A stretch of 64,000 nucleotides of DNA, from assembly GCF_905220365.1 (NCBI RefSeq), contig NC_061123.1, forward strand, positions 1,550,001-1,614,000, written 5' to 3'. A model generated the notes under the pieces. It had not been told where the DNA came from. It made no database searches and saw only the letters and a program-made list of their open reading frames with translations. Position 1 is the first letter of the stretch. The number at the start of each line of letters is the position of its first letter. This document shows positions 53,791 to 64,000 of the stretch, piece by piece. The position numbers were made by a program, and so were the translations under genes. This DNA comes from Vanessa cardui. Taxonomy: Eukaryota > Arthropoda > Insecta > Lepidoptera > Nymphalidae.

Positions 53791-54802
53791 AACCAAAATA
53801 ATATTTTAAAATCTAATAGTACTTATTCCACAAAATCATTTATTTATTTATTTATACAGTTGAACTAGAACAAAAAAATCTGATCTTGCCAGTTAAAAAC
53901 AGTCAAATGTAAATTTTTAAGCCATACGAAAATTTTGCAATTTTCCAATTATACACTTCATTTACAAAAAAAAATCCATGTCATCTCTCCTCATATGATC
54001 TCCGAATCGTATTGTCATATTTTCTTAAATAGACGTTATATTTAAAACACGATGTCACATTACCTAACACCAATGTTAATTTAAAATGTTAATAATATTT
54101 AGTTATTAAGTTTTAATCTAGTGTATATTCATTCCACATCTTTAAATACTGATATTGTAAATTAAGAAAGAATGAAAGACGTTTAGTGACAATTATTGTA
54201 TATAATATTGATATTAATGTACAGTAAGTGAATTCTTTGTATTATAAATAATTGCTTCCTCGAGATTGTTGACATTTTTTCATACGATCTATTCCAAGCG
54301 AGTTTGTGTAATATAAGCAAATTAATATTGATTGACTTTGATCAGACTAGATAGGTCGAAACTAATATAAACGTTATCTTAAGACTAATATGTTCTCCTG
54401 AGATGTCACTTTTGGAGTTCAATTCGCCGTCACTTCCATTATTCAATTTCAATGATTATTAGACAAATATTAGGTACATTTTCAGCCATTTTGTACTGGT
54501 TATATCACGATAACTACAATCACTAATAATAAGAAAATTTAGTTATTTTAGTCCAAATTCTAAATTCTGAGTCATCTCGGATTATGCGTATATAATAAAT
54601 CGTACCGAATATCAACTTCGTGATAGGAATTTCTGTTAAATTAAATCCGTTTGGTGCAAAGGCCAGGGACACGTAATTAAAAAAAAAGTATTACGACGTA
54701 AAACAAATTGACGAATTAAACGAACACAAAATTATTGATATCATTCTCGATAAATCTCAACAACGATTAGTAAACTGTGCATAATTTATTACAATGATGA
54801 TT

Positions 54803-54890
54803 TAAAGGCCGGCAACGCACCTGCTAGTCACTTTCTATCAGGTGAGTCTCCTGCTCATTTGCCAACTATCACATAAAAATGATGTGTTCA
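54803..54890 (+). repeat. family C LINE 3' tail fragment
   Basis: aaaggccggcaacgcacctg, then a deletion to ctatcaggtgagtctcctgc and an A-rich end. A similar worn piece lies at 16835-16900 (agtcagcaacgcacctgata). Confidence 0.55.
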
Positions 54891-55679
54891 TTCATGAAAT
54901 TTAAATTTAGAACGTTTATAAAACTTCATATAATGAAAATTACAAATAACTGCCTGAATACAAACTCGTATCGACATATGTCTCCTTGGACAGGCCGTTA
55001 GTGACTATCTCTTCCGGCTATCGGAGATGCAATACGATCTCGTATATAATGGAGAAAGCAGTTCAATTGGTATCGAATTGTTTATACTGTATACGAATTA
55101 GCTTGGAATGGGAAATATGATGATGAACCAAAGATAGTTATTGTTGAATCGCTGATTTATTCGATAAAATATACGGATTTAGTGACGTCATTTGAAATAA
55201 ATATTTTATTATAGTTTTAATGGAAATGAAATATCATTGAAATTCTTGTAGCCTTCAAGTATCGTATCCTATAAGTATATATTATTGTTTAAAAATTACC
55301 CAATAAAATTTAATAATTCTTTATCCATTTAAATTTCGAATCTCCAATATCCAGATTAGAAGTATAATGTGATCGAATACTATAATTTAACAAAACTATT
55401 GAATTTTCTATATCAGAGTCACTCATAGAGTCTTAACTAAGCGTTTTCGTCTTACCACTTGAAGTACTTGGAATAATAGTGTAAAAATGATGAAAAAGGT
55501 AAAACGCCCGACCGATATAAAAATGTAATAGTCTCCCCAGATTTCGCAAAGTGAATCAGGATCGAGGATCAAAAGGGAAATTTTGTTAGCATTATTATTA
55601 GTCTACGCTGACGGGCTTGGTACAGTAGCTATTTTTATCTTGGATTATATTTTTTGATTATATTTTTTCTTTCTATGAA

Positions 55680-55890
55680 ATCAAAAATAAAAATCAAAAT
55701 ATGATTTATTCAAGAAGGCTTTTACAGAGACTTTTAAATCGTCATTTAACGAACTATGTTAAGTGAAGCTACAACCGGTTCGAAAAGTAGATTCTACCGA
55801 AAATATCCGGCAAGAAACTCAGTAATTCTTTTTCAAAATTTAAAAATACAAAGTCGTGTTAAATAAATACAATTATATATGTATGTAATA
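55680..55890 (-). mobile_element. family D LINE fragment
   Basis: Minus-strand copy: aattactgagtttcttgccg, ggtagaatctacttttcgaa, atgacgatttaaaagtctct and ttcttgaataaatcatattt. Well conserved. Confidence 0.62.
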
Positions 55891-56320
55891 TTTCCTCCCA
55901 ATAAGTATTAATACCACGCATTTTTACGTTGTTTTCGTATGTCCAAAAATTTATAAGTATTTTTTTATTGATAGTCTTACAACTCTTCTTCATATTTGGT
56001 AATCTTAACGTTCCAGTTTCTTTATAATAAGTAAATATATATATTTTTTAAATAAAACAAAATACTTATATCGTTGAAATACTCATCAGGAATTCACAAT
56101 TTTATAAAAATAAAAAAGGATTGCAGGAATACATGTTAGGACATAGGACAAAGCAATAACGACGGAATAAATTGTATATTAAAAATTTACTTACAACAAC
56201 AAACAACAAACATATAATTTAAAGCGATTGATTTTCGCTACATTATATTACAAAAGAACTACTTAAAAATACTTCTGGTAACATTTCATATATTTGTACA
56301 ATGCAAGTAAACTTAAAGAT

Positions 56321-56455
56321 CTAGAATACAAGGCTCTTTCGTAACATTTTCTGTATTGCTTTCTTTTGTTTCAAACCTTGTATAAACGCTAAGGCTAAAT
56401 CCTTCTCTTTATTGCGGCGAGTTTTGCTCAGTTGTGGTACTAACGAGCGGTTACT
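56321..56455 (-). CDS. possible second exon of the same minus-strand gene
   Basis: 44 open codons ending at TAG 56321-56323: LVPQLSKTRRNKEKDLALAF, then IQGLKQKKAIQKMLRKSLVF. Strongly basic and helix-like. There is no upstream ATG in frame; a ctcgttag acceptor would allow splicing. It is not recognised, and a run of this length is possible by chance in this base composition. Confidence 0.2.
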   Translation of the reverse strand, partial: SNRSLVPQLSKTRRNKEKDLALAFIQGLKQKKAIQKMLRKSLVF

Positions 56456-56526
56456 TTATTTTATTGTTTATTTAATTTTACGTCTCTACTTATAAGATTA
56501 CATTATGTAATACTAGAGACCCTTGA

Positions 56527-56930
56527 GAGAACCTGGGCTACGCACGGGTGCATATTACTAAATATACTACAGAATTTGTTTATTTACGAAATCAAATTAG
56601 AAACTTCTAAAATTAACAGTATTTCTTGACTATATTGTTCATGTATTCCATACAAAAATCTGCCTTTCGAATCACTCTATCCATTAAAAAAAACCACATC
56701 AAAATCCCTTGCGTAATTCAGCCATATTAAAATAATAAAACTTCTCGATAATTTCAAAAACATTTTCTATATTATAGTTTGTTACAAATCGCCTTCATCC
56801 GAGTCCATCTGTCTCTACGTATAAAACAAAATCACTTCCCGCCGTCTGTACGATTAGATATTTCAAAAGTATGCAACGGATTTTAATGCGGTTTCCATCA
56901 ATAAACAGAATGACTCAACTACCCTGATTT
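56527..56930. mobile_element. two family A Helitron fragments in opposite orientation
   Basis: 56527-56720 is a minus-strand copy (gggctacgcacgggtgca to aaaaccacatcaaaatccct) and 56814-56930 is a plus-strand 5' fragment (acgtataaaacaaaatcac to agaatgactcaa). They lie about 90 bp apart and could form an imperfect foldback. Confidence 0.5.
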
Positions 56931-56988
56931 TTCTTCAACATTTAAATGTCAGGAATTCCAATTATCCTTTCTAGAAGAGAGTAACAAT

Positions 56989-57114
56989 TTATCTTTTAAT
57001 ATTTTTGTTCTTCAACATGGCTACATCGTCTAGTTCATGACTGTACTGGTCGTCTTCACATTTGAACTCGTTGTCGCTTCCCATCAGTCGGACTGGAGTC
57101 ATATATCTATTCAT
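56989..57114 (-). CDS. possible coding exon of an unidentified minus-strand gene
   Basis: A 41-codon open frame on the minus strand from an ATG at 57114 to a TAA at 56989. It has coding-like composition: MTPVRLMGSDNEFKCEDDQY, then SHELDDVAMLKNKNIKR. Acidic, with few of the F/K/N/I runs typical of translated AT-rich DNA. An AG splice acceptor (ttaaatgaatag) just upstream would make it a terminal exon starting at about 57104. I do not recognise the protein and it is outside any repeat I see. It may be chance. Confidence 0.3.
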   Translation of the reverse strand: MNRYMTPVRLMGSDNEFKCEDDQYSHELDDVAMLKNKNIKR

Positions 57115-59779
57115 TTAATATAAAAAAAATAAGAACCGACTACTCTTATATATGTATGTCACCGTAACATTACAAAATTCGTCAGATATTCGTCGTCTGA
57201 CGGGACAGATTGTATTCTGTCGAAATATAATGAACCGTGAAATATGATTACAATTTAACGTATTATTTTTCGCTATATTGTAATCTAGCTGAACTCCTTC
57301 TAAAGTAGTAAATTCATTTTATCGGATTTTTTTTATATAAACACTCGAAAGTTTACATTAGATAAGTTAGGTGGCGCTGTGATCGGAATATAAATAGTTC
57401 AACCGCACAAAGTCTAAGGGGACGAGCAGTTAGCACTCTATAAGTATGACAAGTATTTCTCGTTTCTCATCACGAAACGACTATAAACTTGAAACAATTT
57501 ACCAATGTTGTCTACGAAGGGACACTGGGAGTTATGGTGCAGAAGTTATGTAATAACTCGGAGCATTGTACTTGCGATTTATTGAATAACTTTGTAATAT
57601 TCACTTTAGAATGTGTTTCTTATAAAATGCTTAGTCTCAGGTCTTTATCTGCTTTACATTATTTGGAATGATTACAATTAATACTCGTTTAGGTTCTTAC
57701 TTTCTTAGTAATCTATTTCGTTGTATTTATATCATCAAAGATTTTTATTATCAAAGACCTCGATCGATATTAAATACAGAAGAGTTGCACTTGCTTAGTA
57801 ACTGTCAAAATTCTATAACCAGTTCGGAAATAAATATATCGAACCTGAGAATCGGTGATAGAAACTCAGGATTTTTTTTGTATCATATTTTACAAATTAT
57901 TATAAATAATAAACTTTCATTATTTTAAATAGCCTCGGGGCGATTATCTCAGCCTCAAGGGCAAACAACTAAGAAGTAATTATTAGTTTTGTGATATTAT
58001 TTAGCACCCAAACGCTCAGTAATGCTGGATTTACTTTAAAGCGAAATAACGTATACATTGTCCAATAATAGAGCTATTAACGCTGTACTAAGCCCTAATG
58101 CATAAAAGAGTAAAATGCAATCACAAAACAGTATATAAAAATAGTTACTACGCAAACTTGACCGCGTGAAACGGTGGAAAGAATGCTGTCATTTCCTCGT
58201 AAAATCAATTCCAATTATCTGGACAAAAAATTGAACCACATCTACCAACAACAGTCACCAAGGGAGTCGTATTCGATCACAAGAGCACGAGACATTTTGT
58301 TTTGTGACTACGATGACTTATTCTAAAATATGTTTTATGTATAACAAATTTTACCTCCTTAGTATCTCAGCTAGATTCGTACCTACATTATTAAGTTTTA
58401 CTTTGTATTTTGTACACGCAATAATCCCATACAAAATATTAATTATCATTGAAAAATAATATATCATAAAACTCCTTAAAACGTAATAATAATAATAATT
58501 CAGATGACGTCACTAAAATCTTTAATTGTAAATAAAAGTGCTTGAAAAAAAAATCGCAATAAAATAATATAATAAGTAAATTAAAAGTACAGTGGTAGAA
58601 GAAACTTCAAAACAAAAGAAATCGTTCGACACAAACGAAAGTAGCTTCAAAGAGACAAAAACAGTTTCCTCGCTCACTGTACGATGTTTCAAAGGACATG
58701 TTGTACTGTCGATATAAAGAAAGCAATATTGACAATCTCAATAAAAGAGTTTCCAATGAAATGAGTATTTTATTGATTCTTTTGTCACGTTGTTATAATT
58801 GAATCACCGTTGAATTGTTACAGTTTATTATTAACTGAAGCCTGGTATATAAGCGTCGTTTAGGGGGTGATTAATTAAACATGTTGTCTTTTTCTTTCAT
58901 ATACTACAGTATTGTGATAGAAAAAGAAAAATCTGTGTTTATCAAAACAGTCACTAAGCAACATTTATAAATGAGGTCGTATAGATCTACAATTTGTATG
59001 TAAGCTAAGAAAAAGTTCACTATATATGTTTAGTTAAAACAAGCTATTGTTCTATTAACAATAGCTTTTTTGGGCAATTAGCTGTATTTCGAATTTATCT
59101 GCCATCCCATCAACCTCGAGATATAAGACGTATATCAACTTAAAAATTTAACGATAATCTTTTAAATTAAATACTTTTTTACAATACCAATTAAATAGAC
59201 AGTCACAATAGAATATTGAAATAACAATATAATGAATGGCCTTTTTACTCTTAACCCGAGAGAAATCACTATTCTTATGCCTCTTATTCGTAGCATAAAT
59301 CTGCCAGCTGTAAATCACTGGTAGCCAGAATTCAAGAAACAAGGAAAATCATAACAATATACTTATTTAACAATTACCTTTTCATTGAATGTATTTAGCA
59401 TTCAAAGTATCTACTTACCCTAGTAATTTGCTTACAAAAAGTTTTGTCACAATCGTCCAGGTTTTGAAAAAATATCAGCCAATTTTCCTTTTGTGGAATC
59501 GCAGCTTGCTTGGTAAGTAACATTAATAGCACTAAAATTAAACCCATAATAATTAACACAAAACATGACAATAAATGTATCACACAAGTTAGTTTGAAAA
59601 TACAAGTAGATTTTTATTTCCTTATTCTCATAAGGCAATAAGTAATTTGATAGAACTAGGAAGTATTGCAATTGAGAACCAACATTTACGTGTAAATACT
59701 ATAGAGTGTAGCCAATAGCGAACATCGGGTATCCCTAAAACGCATGTTATTGACATTTACTAATCACTATTTTAGAACT
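57115..59779. other. intergenic, no gene recognised
   Basis: Contains the TATA-like patch near 57389, small open frames without motifs (57489-57928, 59148-59671) and an 11-bp hairpin followed by T residues at 59041-59070. No repeat family of the window is clear. Confidence 0.4.
57389..57396 (+). promoter_or_regulatory. TATA-like box in a non-repetitive patch
   Basis: TATAAATA with a GC-richer following sequence (aaccgcacaaagtctaaggg gacgagcagt, split here) where an initiation site would lie, and 60-codon and 86-codon open frames starting at 57489 and 57668. Those frames have no recognisable domain, so a promoter is only a guess. Confidence 0.15.
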
Positions 59780-60300
59780 AATAGCCCGCAGGCACGCTGA
59801 CCGTTGGGTCACACCCATTATCTGTCGGTTACGACTCGGCCACACTTACTCACCTAGCTGAAATAAGGGTTCGTGACCGCTTGCTGTGTGAATGCGACCA
59901 AGATGAAGGTTGCGCAACCCATATCCTGTTCCCTCGTCCTAAGCCTCATCCCATTTACGACATTCTTTCTCCAAAATTCCCTCGCCATATAAATGTAGAA
60001 TGTTTATTGACGTTTGTGTTTAGTAACTAATGTTATAAAATTAAGTTGTAAATAGTTTCAGTATTACTTCACGATTAATTCCTTTTGCTTGTGTTGTTCT
60101 ATTACAAAGATTAACAAGGAAATGACTACTATAATCGTACAATTACAGACTTGTCCTCAAAATTTAATTGACTTGGTTATCTCAACCGTGCCGATCAATC
60201 TCATTGTCTCTCCAGTCTACGTGACATTGGCGAAATAATCTCTGCCCTGTCGGCACAACTAGAAGCCATTACACCAAAATTGAATTGAATTAAAACATAT
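59780..60300 (+). pseudogene. LINE ORF2 C-terminus and 3'UTR, decayed
   Basis: One reading gives CRLRLGHTHL-like sequence: CRLRLGHTYLT is degraded to SVTTRPHLLT..., then LAEIRVRDRLLCECDQDEGC and ATHILFPRPKPHPIYDILSP. The C.C....GC..H pattern and following residues match the zinc-finger-like end of lepidopteran LINE proteins. The 3' part (gtgacattggcgaaataatc, actagaagccattacacc) ends in a gaattgaatt repeat tail. Confidence 0.6.
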
Positions 60301-62350
60301 AGTATACGAAACACTAGTAATACCAAAATCATCCATAATAAGTAATCGTCACTTGTTGCAATACATTTTACAGTTTTTTACGAAATGTATATTTTATAAA
60401 TTGTATGATAATAAATGCAGATTGAAATGTAAAGCCGCATCGAAACCTTTAACCGCTACACTGAGTGTACCACTCAACTTAACTCGAGACTACTGAAAAT
60501 ATCTTAACAGAAAATCTTGACGGCATTTGTGCTCAGAACCCAGGTTCTCGAGAATAATAAGTGCTAACATTATGTTCCTACATTTTCTTTTATTTATAAA
60601 ATAATTTTAAAACGAAGTAAAATTCACAAGAAAGATAAAATGATGTACGGAAATTTGCCTTAAAAATATATACCTAATAGTGCACATAGCAGTATCGTTT
60701 ATTCATTTCTTAAAACAATGGAAATTAAAAAGTCGTAATTATCGACCCTTTCGATCTCTTTTGCTTGGGTATATTTATATTTTCCAGCATGTTAAATGTT
60801 TACTAATTACAAGAGTCTGATTTACATTGTAATTTTCAATACTAATTCAAGAGACATAAGTTTTATAATCAAATGCAAATACCTTATTAAATTTGGAAAG
60901 CTTCAACAGTTTTGTTTGATGATCTTCAAAAGGAATGTCAAATAAAGTGAATTAAAGACTAAAGTCAGCCAGATTCTAAGAACAATTTTCTTGTCAAGTA
61001 TATTGTATTATAGAGTATAGCTATGTATAAATTTTAAATGTCTCGAGAAATATTTAAATATACATATGTATTGGATCTTTTGGCAATGAGAAATTCGATC
61101 GATTTGCCAAACAGGTCTGTTGGGGAAATAATTAATATGTTACCTTTCTATAGAGGTTATCTTTATTTTATAAATGATAAATTTGAAAAACGTGGAAAGC
61201 CTTAAGAAAAACCTTCCTATTGTTCTTTGGTAGAAAAATGTGATTTGAAACGTGAAGATATTGTGATGGCGTTGAGACTCCGTTCCCGACCTCATTTCAT
61301 TAAATAAGTTTGGATATGTAATGAAGAAAGTTTCTTCACCCAGTTGTCATGATTGCGACACTGTAGAGGATGTACCACATTTTAATGGAGTATGTTATTA
61401 GCGAACTCTATCACAAATAATTGATAGATCGATGGGAATATATTTTATTTATCCTGCAAATCCTACTTTATAGCTAGCCAAATATTATGTATAAGATAAT
61501 ATAGTATAATGAACGTAAAACTAAGATTTTGTAACCTACTACAGCAATGATGACCCAAGTGACTCAGATCTTAAAATGTAAAAAAAAGAATACACAACAT
61601 TATTAAAAATATACTGAGAAGCGACAGTAATTATTTAAAAAAAAAAGGATTTATAATAGATCCTTGTGATGGAAAACCCCTAGGGGACATCCCAGGGTTG
61701 TCTTTCCATTTACATCAAACCCGAGTCCGATTGCTCACATAGAAAATCAGAAGATAGAGTGCATTGTCAAGTTCTAACGTAACAACGTAAAAAATACAAT
61801 AGTGTGTCTTAACCGCCATCAACGCACCTGAAATCCTGAAGGTGTTCCAAATGTTCATGGATCATATTTCATTGGTTGAGCGTCTTAAAGAATCGCACTG
61901 CATGATAACAATACTAAATATGTATATATCGAGACACCTGAATATAAAACTATTAACTAATTTACTTCGAGCAGCTATTGCGCTCTACAATTAATAAAAT
62001 CCCAGTCAGTTTTGCTGACGATAACTTCAGATTTACATTATGCTGATCCGCAGATAAAAAATGAACCGTCTGTATTAAAATTCAGACAATTGGTCAGAAA
62101 ATATACTCCACCGTAAGGTAATAAAAGTGTGTACCTACTTATGTACGTTATTGTTAAAACGTTTAAATGTGTGAAACAAATCCTTTCATATATAGAACAC
62201 AAAAAAAACACAATATCATCCTGCAACAAAGTATATATATAACACGTGCGATTAGAGAGACTACGACTACTTATTTTTTCACGCTCGTACTAAACGGTCG
62301 TCTAGCTGTCGACAGTTAATTAGAGTAAATAAAGTTATTGCTAAATTATC
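60301..62350. other. intergenic with LINE remains
   Basis: Apart from the LINE fragment at 61200-61500 and a worn family C piece near 61815-61890 (aacgcacctgaaatcctgaa), nothing was identified. A 63-codon minus frame at 62038-62229 has no motif. Confidence 0.45.
61200..61500 (+). pseudogene. decayed LINE ORF2 C-terminal fragment
   Basis: With one stop and a frameshift it reads LKREDIVMALRLRSRPHFIK, then KKVSSPSCHDCDTVEDVPHF and LMECVISEL. RLRS.....N.F....K..SP.C..C...ED..H.L..C is a conserved C-terminal zinc-binding pattern of Jockey/I-type LINE proteins. Confidence 0.6.
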
Positions 62351-62462
62351 TTTTCAACCGACTTCAAAAAGGAGGAGGTTATCAATTCGTCTGTATTTTT
62401 TTTTCATAACTTTTTACTGGGTGAACGGATTTTAAAAGAAAAGCCTAGTATATCTATCAATT

Positions 62463-63050
62463 CTTTTGATTCAAACTCAAACTCAATCATCTTTATTCAA
62501 TATAAAAGCATTACACTTTCTTATTGACGGTCAATTGTAACACTACCACCGGTTCGGAAAAGAAAATACCTTGACCTGAGAAGAATCGGCGAAAGAAACT
62601 CAGCGGGTTTTTTTTTGTTTGTCTCATATATTATATAAATAAACAATTTAATATGAGATGAAATAGCCAGGAGGCGATCATTTCATTCCCAAGGTGTGCT
62701 ATCGATCATAAACTCATTAATTGTATAACAACCTTTTGCACACAAGCGTTCCTTATCCGTATTTTTTTTTTTAATTTGGCAACAGTGGCATTTTTAACGC
62801 TTTTTGGGATCCTGTTGTAAAACCGTATACATTGCCCCACAAAGGAGTTACTGACTCTATGCAGTCGAGTAAAAGGGGTAACAAGTTTGTGTTTGTTCCT
62901 TGTACCAATGTTATGAGTATCACATTTTCTCATGAAATCATTAATATTTTTTCGTACATACATAACATTGCAGAACATTTATTGAGAAGCAACAGTCAAT
63001 ATTTTGATTTCTTTAAATTTATTCCTTAACGATTCTTTAGCTCCTAGGTT
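62463..63050 (-). mobile_element. 5'-truncated LINE inserted in an ACCGACTTC element
   Basis: Minus-strand element: reverse-transcriptase C-terminus, a 3'UTR with the family D-like block (ccggtggtagtgttacaatt), and the 3' end near 62463. The sequence on both sides (ttcttttgatt and aattgttgagg) rejoins to match the spacer of the inverted repeat at 6841-7448, which shows where it inserted. Confidence 0.7.
62706..63045 (-). pseudogene. LINE ORF2 C-terminal fragment with one in-frame stop
   Basis: Reads SLRNKFKEIKILTVASQ, stop, then MFCNVMYVRKNINDFMRKCD, THNIGTRNKHKLVTPFTRLH and RVSNSFVGQCIRFYNRIPKS to the natural end. The pattern ILT(V)xS..YVRKN...HN..TRN...L..P..RL..V..SF.G..IR.YN..P is the C-terminus of lepidopteran CR1/Jockey-like LINEs. 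The catalytic domain is absent. Confidence 0.7.
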
Positions 63051-63710
63051 AATTGTTGAGGCGCGTGCCACTGGATGACACCGGCTCCAAATACTATAAC
63101 TACGTTATATAATCGTAAATCGATTTTTAAGTAGTCTAATATTTTTCATTTCATTTTACTTAGGAGGACTCTAAAAAATATGTTGAATACGCAATTATTT
63201 TTATTACTTTTTACTGCATATTTATTTGTATTAAAATAGTGTTTTGTTTGAAGTCGGTTTTTCTTTTTGTTAAATTCTTTATATATTCAATATTTTTATT
63301 TATTTATTTATTTATTTTTATTTATTCAATAAAAAATAAATAAAGAGTGATTTATCGGTAATTTTATTTTTAATAAATTTTACCATTTCTGATACTGATA
63401 ATACCTACTATAATTTTTCACATTCAAAAATCACTTTTCTGTAGTGGAAAAAAGGTCCTTGTTTATACCAAATTCAAATTTTTCGGCACAAGTCAGTAAA
63501 CCGTTCGATCCCATGATCCTGACGTGAAGAGTTAATGCCAGTTAGTACAGACTATTGGCAACAACCCAAGTTCAGTAAACGCCGTCACCCATAACCGCCT
63601 TCGATCAAGCTGTTCGCTAATTCGTCCTGTTTTTGTTGCAATTACAGTAAAGTTCCGAAAATTGGGAAAATGATAACTTAATTGTGTAAATTAAAATAAA
63701 TTTTACATAT

Positions 63711-63758
63711 TTTCAACCGACTTCCAAAAGGAGGAGGTTATCAATTCGTCTGTACTTT

Positions 63759-63806
<48 letters not shown>

Positions 63807-64000
63807 GTTACCTCATAACTTTTCACTGGGTGGACCGATTTTGATAATTTTTTTTTTGTTTGAAAGGTAGTGCTTCCCGTGGGGTCCAATTTTTTTATTT
63901 TTTTTTCCGATGATGGTATCCATGTGAAAACGACATAAGTCTTAAATTGGCATTATGTATATGCGCGACAAATAGGTGAATAACTGAAAATCACGTTAAC
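63711..64000 (+). mobile_element. ACCGACTTC element (copy 3), runs off the window
   Basis: Same start as copy 1 with a 40-base T run (63761-63800), then gtttgttacctcataacttt and onward to the window end with very few differences from 5720-6000. High identity suggests recent activity. Confidence 0.68.

Larger units (their letters stand above)
53800..56500. other. intergenic, no gene recognised
   Basis: AT-rich flank with a LINE tail at 54803-54890 and a family D fragment at 55680-55890. Otherwise nothing recognisable. Confidence 0.5.
62351..63290 (+). mobile_element. ACCGACTTC element (copy 2), split by a LINE
   Basis: Left part 62351-62462 (ttttcaaccgacttcaaaaa to tatctatcaattcttttgat) and right part 63051-63290 (aattgttgaggcgcgtgcca to gaagtcggtttttctttttg). 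The ends carry inverted AACCGACTTC / GAAGTCGGTT. The body is internally deleted compared with copy 1. Confidence 0.65.

Noticed and set aside
58590..58720. Open segment on + reading VVEETSKQKKSFDTNESSF
   Set aside because: Preceded by a poor acceptor and followed by no donor; composition is what AT-rich DNA gives by chance.
59041..59070. Hairpin followed by T residues resembling a bacterial terminator
   Set aside because: The genome is eukaryotic; an 11-bp stem before T residues in AT-rich DNA is expected by chance.

Overview
This is AT-rich, intron-rich, transposon-dense eukaryotic DNA from a lepidopteran, most likely a nymphalid butterfly. The evidence is about fourteen copies of a tRNA-derived SINE resembling the Metulj family of heliconiine butterflies, lepidopteran-type Helitrons with CTAG/CTAA ends, LINE 3' ends of types common in moths and butterflies, and insect-style GT-AG splice sites. 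The species is not determinable from the sequence. There are no bacterial genes, rRNA, CRISPR arrays or stand-alone tRNA genes.

The only gene that can be reconstructed with confidence lies on the + strand from about 11,868 to 51,071. It is the 3' part of a class C G-protein-coupled receptor of the GPR158/GPR179 type (the insect relative is the Drosophila orphan receptor CG31760). Nine exons join in a single open frame of 619 residues: the end of the Cache-like ectodomain, an EGF-like cysteine module, a cysteine-rich stalk, seven membrane helices, a charged heptad-like segment and a 200-residue hydrophilic tail ending at a stop. The start codon, signal peptide and most of the ligand-binding ectodomain are missing; they are upstream of exon 1, probably outside the window. 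Intron 1 is 22.8 kb and filled with mobile elements. The other introns range from 0.4 to 6.9 kb.

Layout: 1-11.9 kb, upstream or intronic DNA with SINEs, Helitron remnants, LINE tails and a striking 223-bp inverted repeat (6841-7448). 12-34.7 kb, intron 1, with a nearly complete 2.3-kb Helitron carrying a dead Rep/helicase gene (19725-22028), many SINEs and a dead reverse transcriptase fragment. 34.7-51.1 kb, exons 2-9. 51.1-53.6 kb, probable 3'UTR and flank. 53.6-64 kb, mostly repeats and non-genic DNA, three decayed LINE ends, one LINE nested in another element, and two short unassigned open segments on the minus strand that could be exons of a neighbouring gene.

The mobile elements show a history: Helitron into older Helitron-like sequence, SINE into Helitron, LINE into a TIR-bearing element, with intact target-site duplications at several SINEs. 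All product names come from reading motifs by eye; no database search was run.
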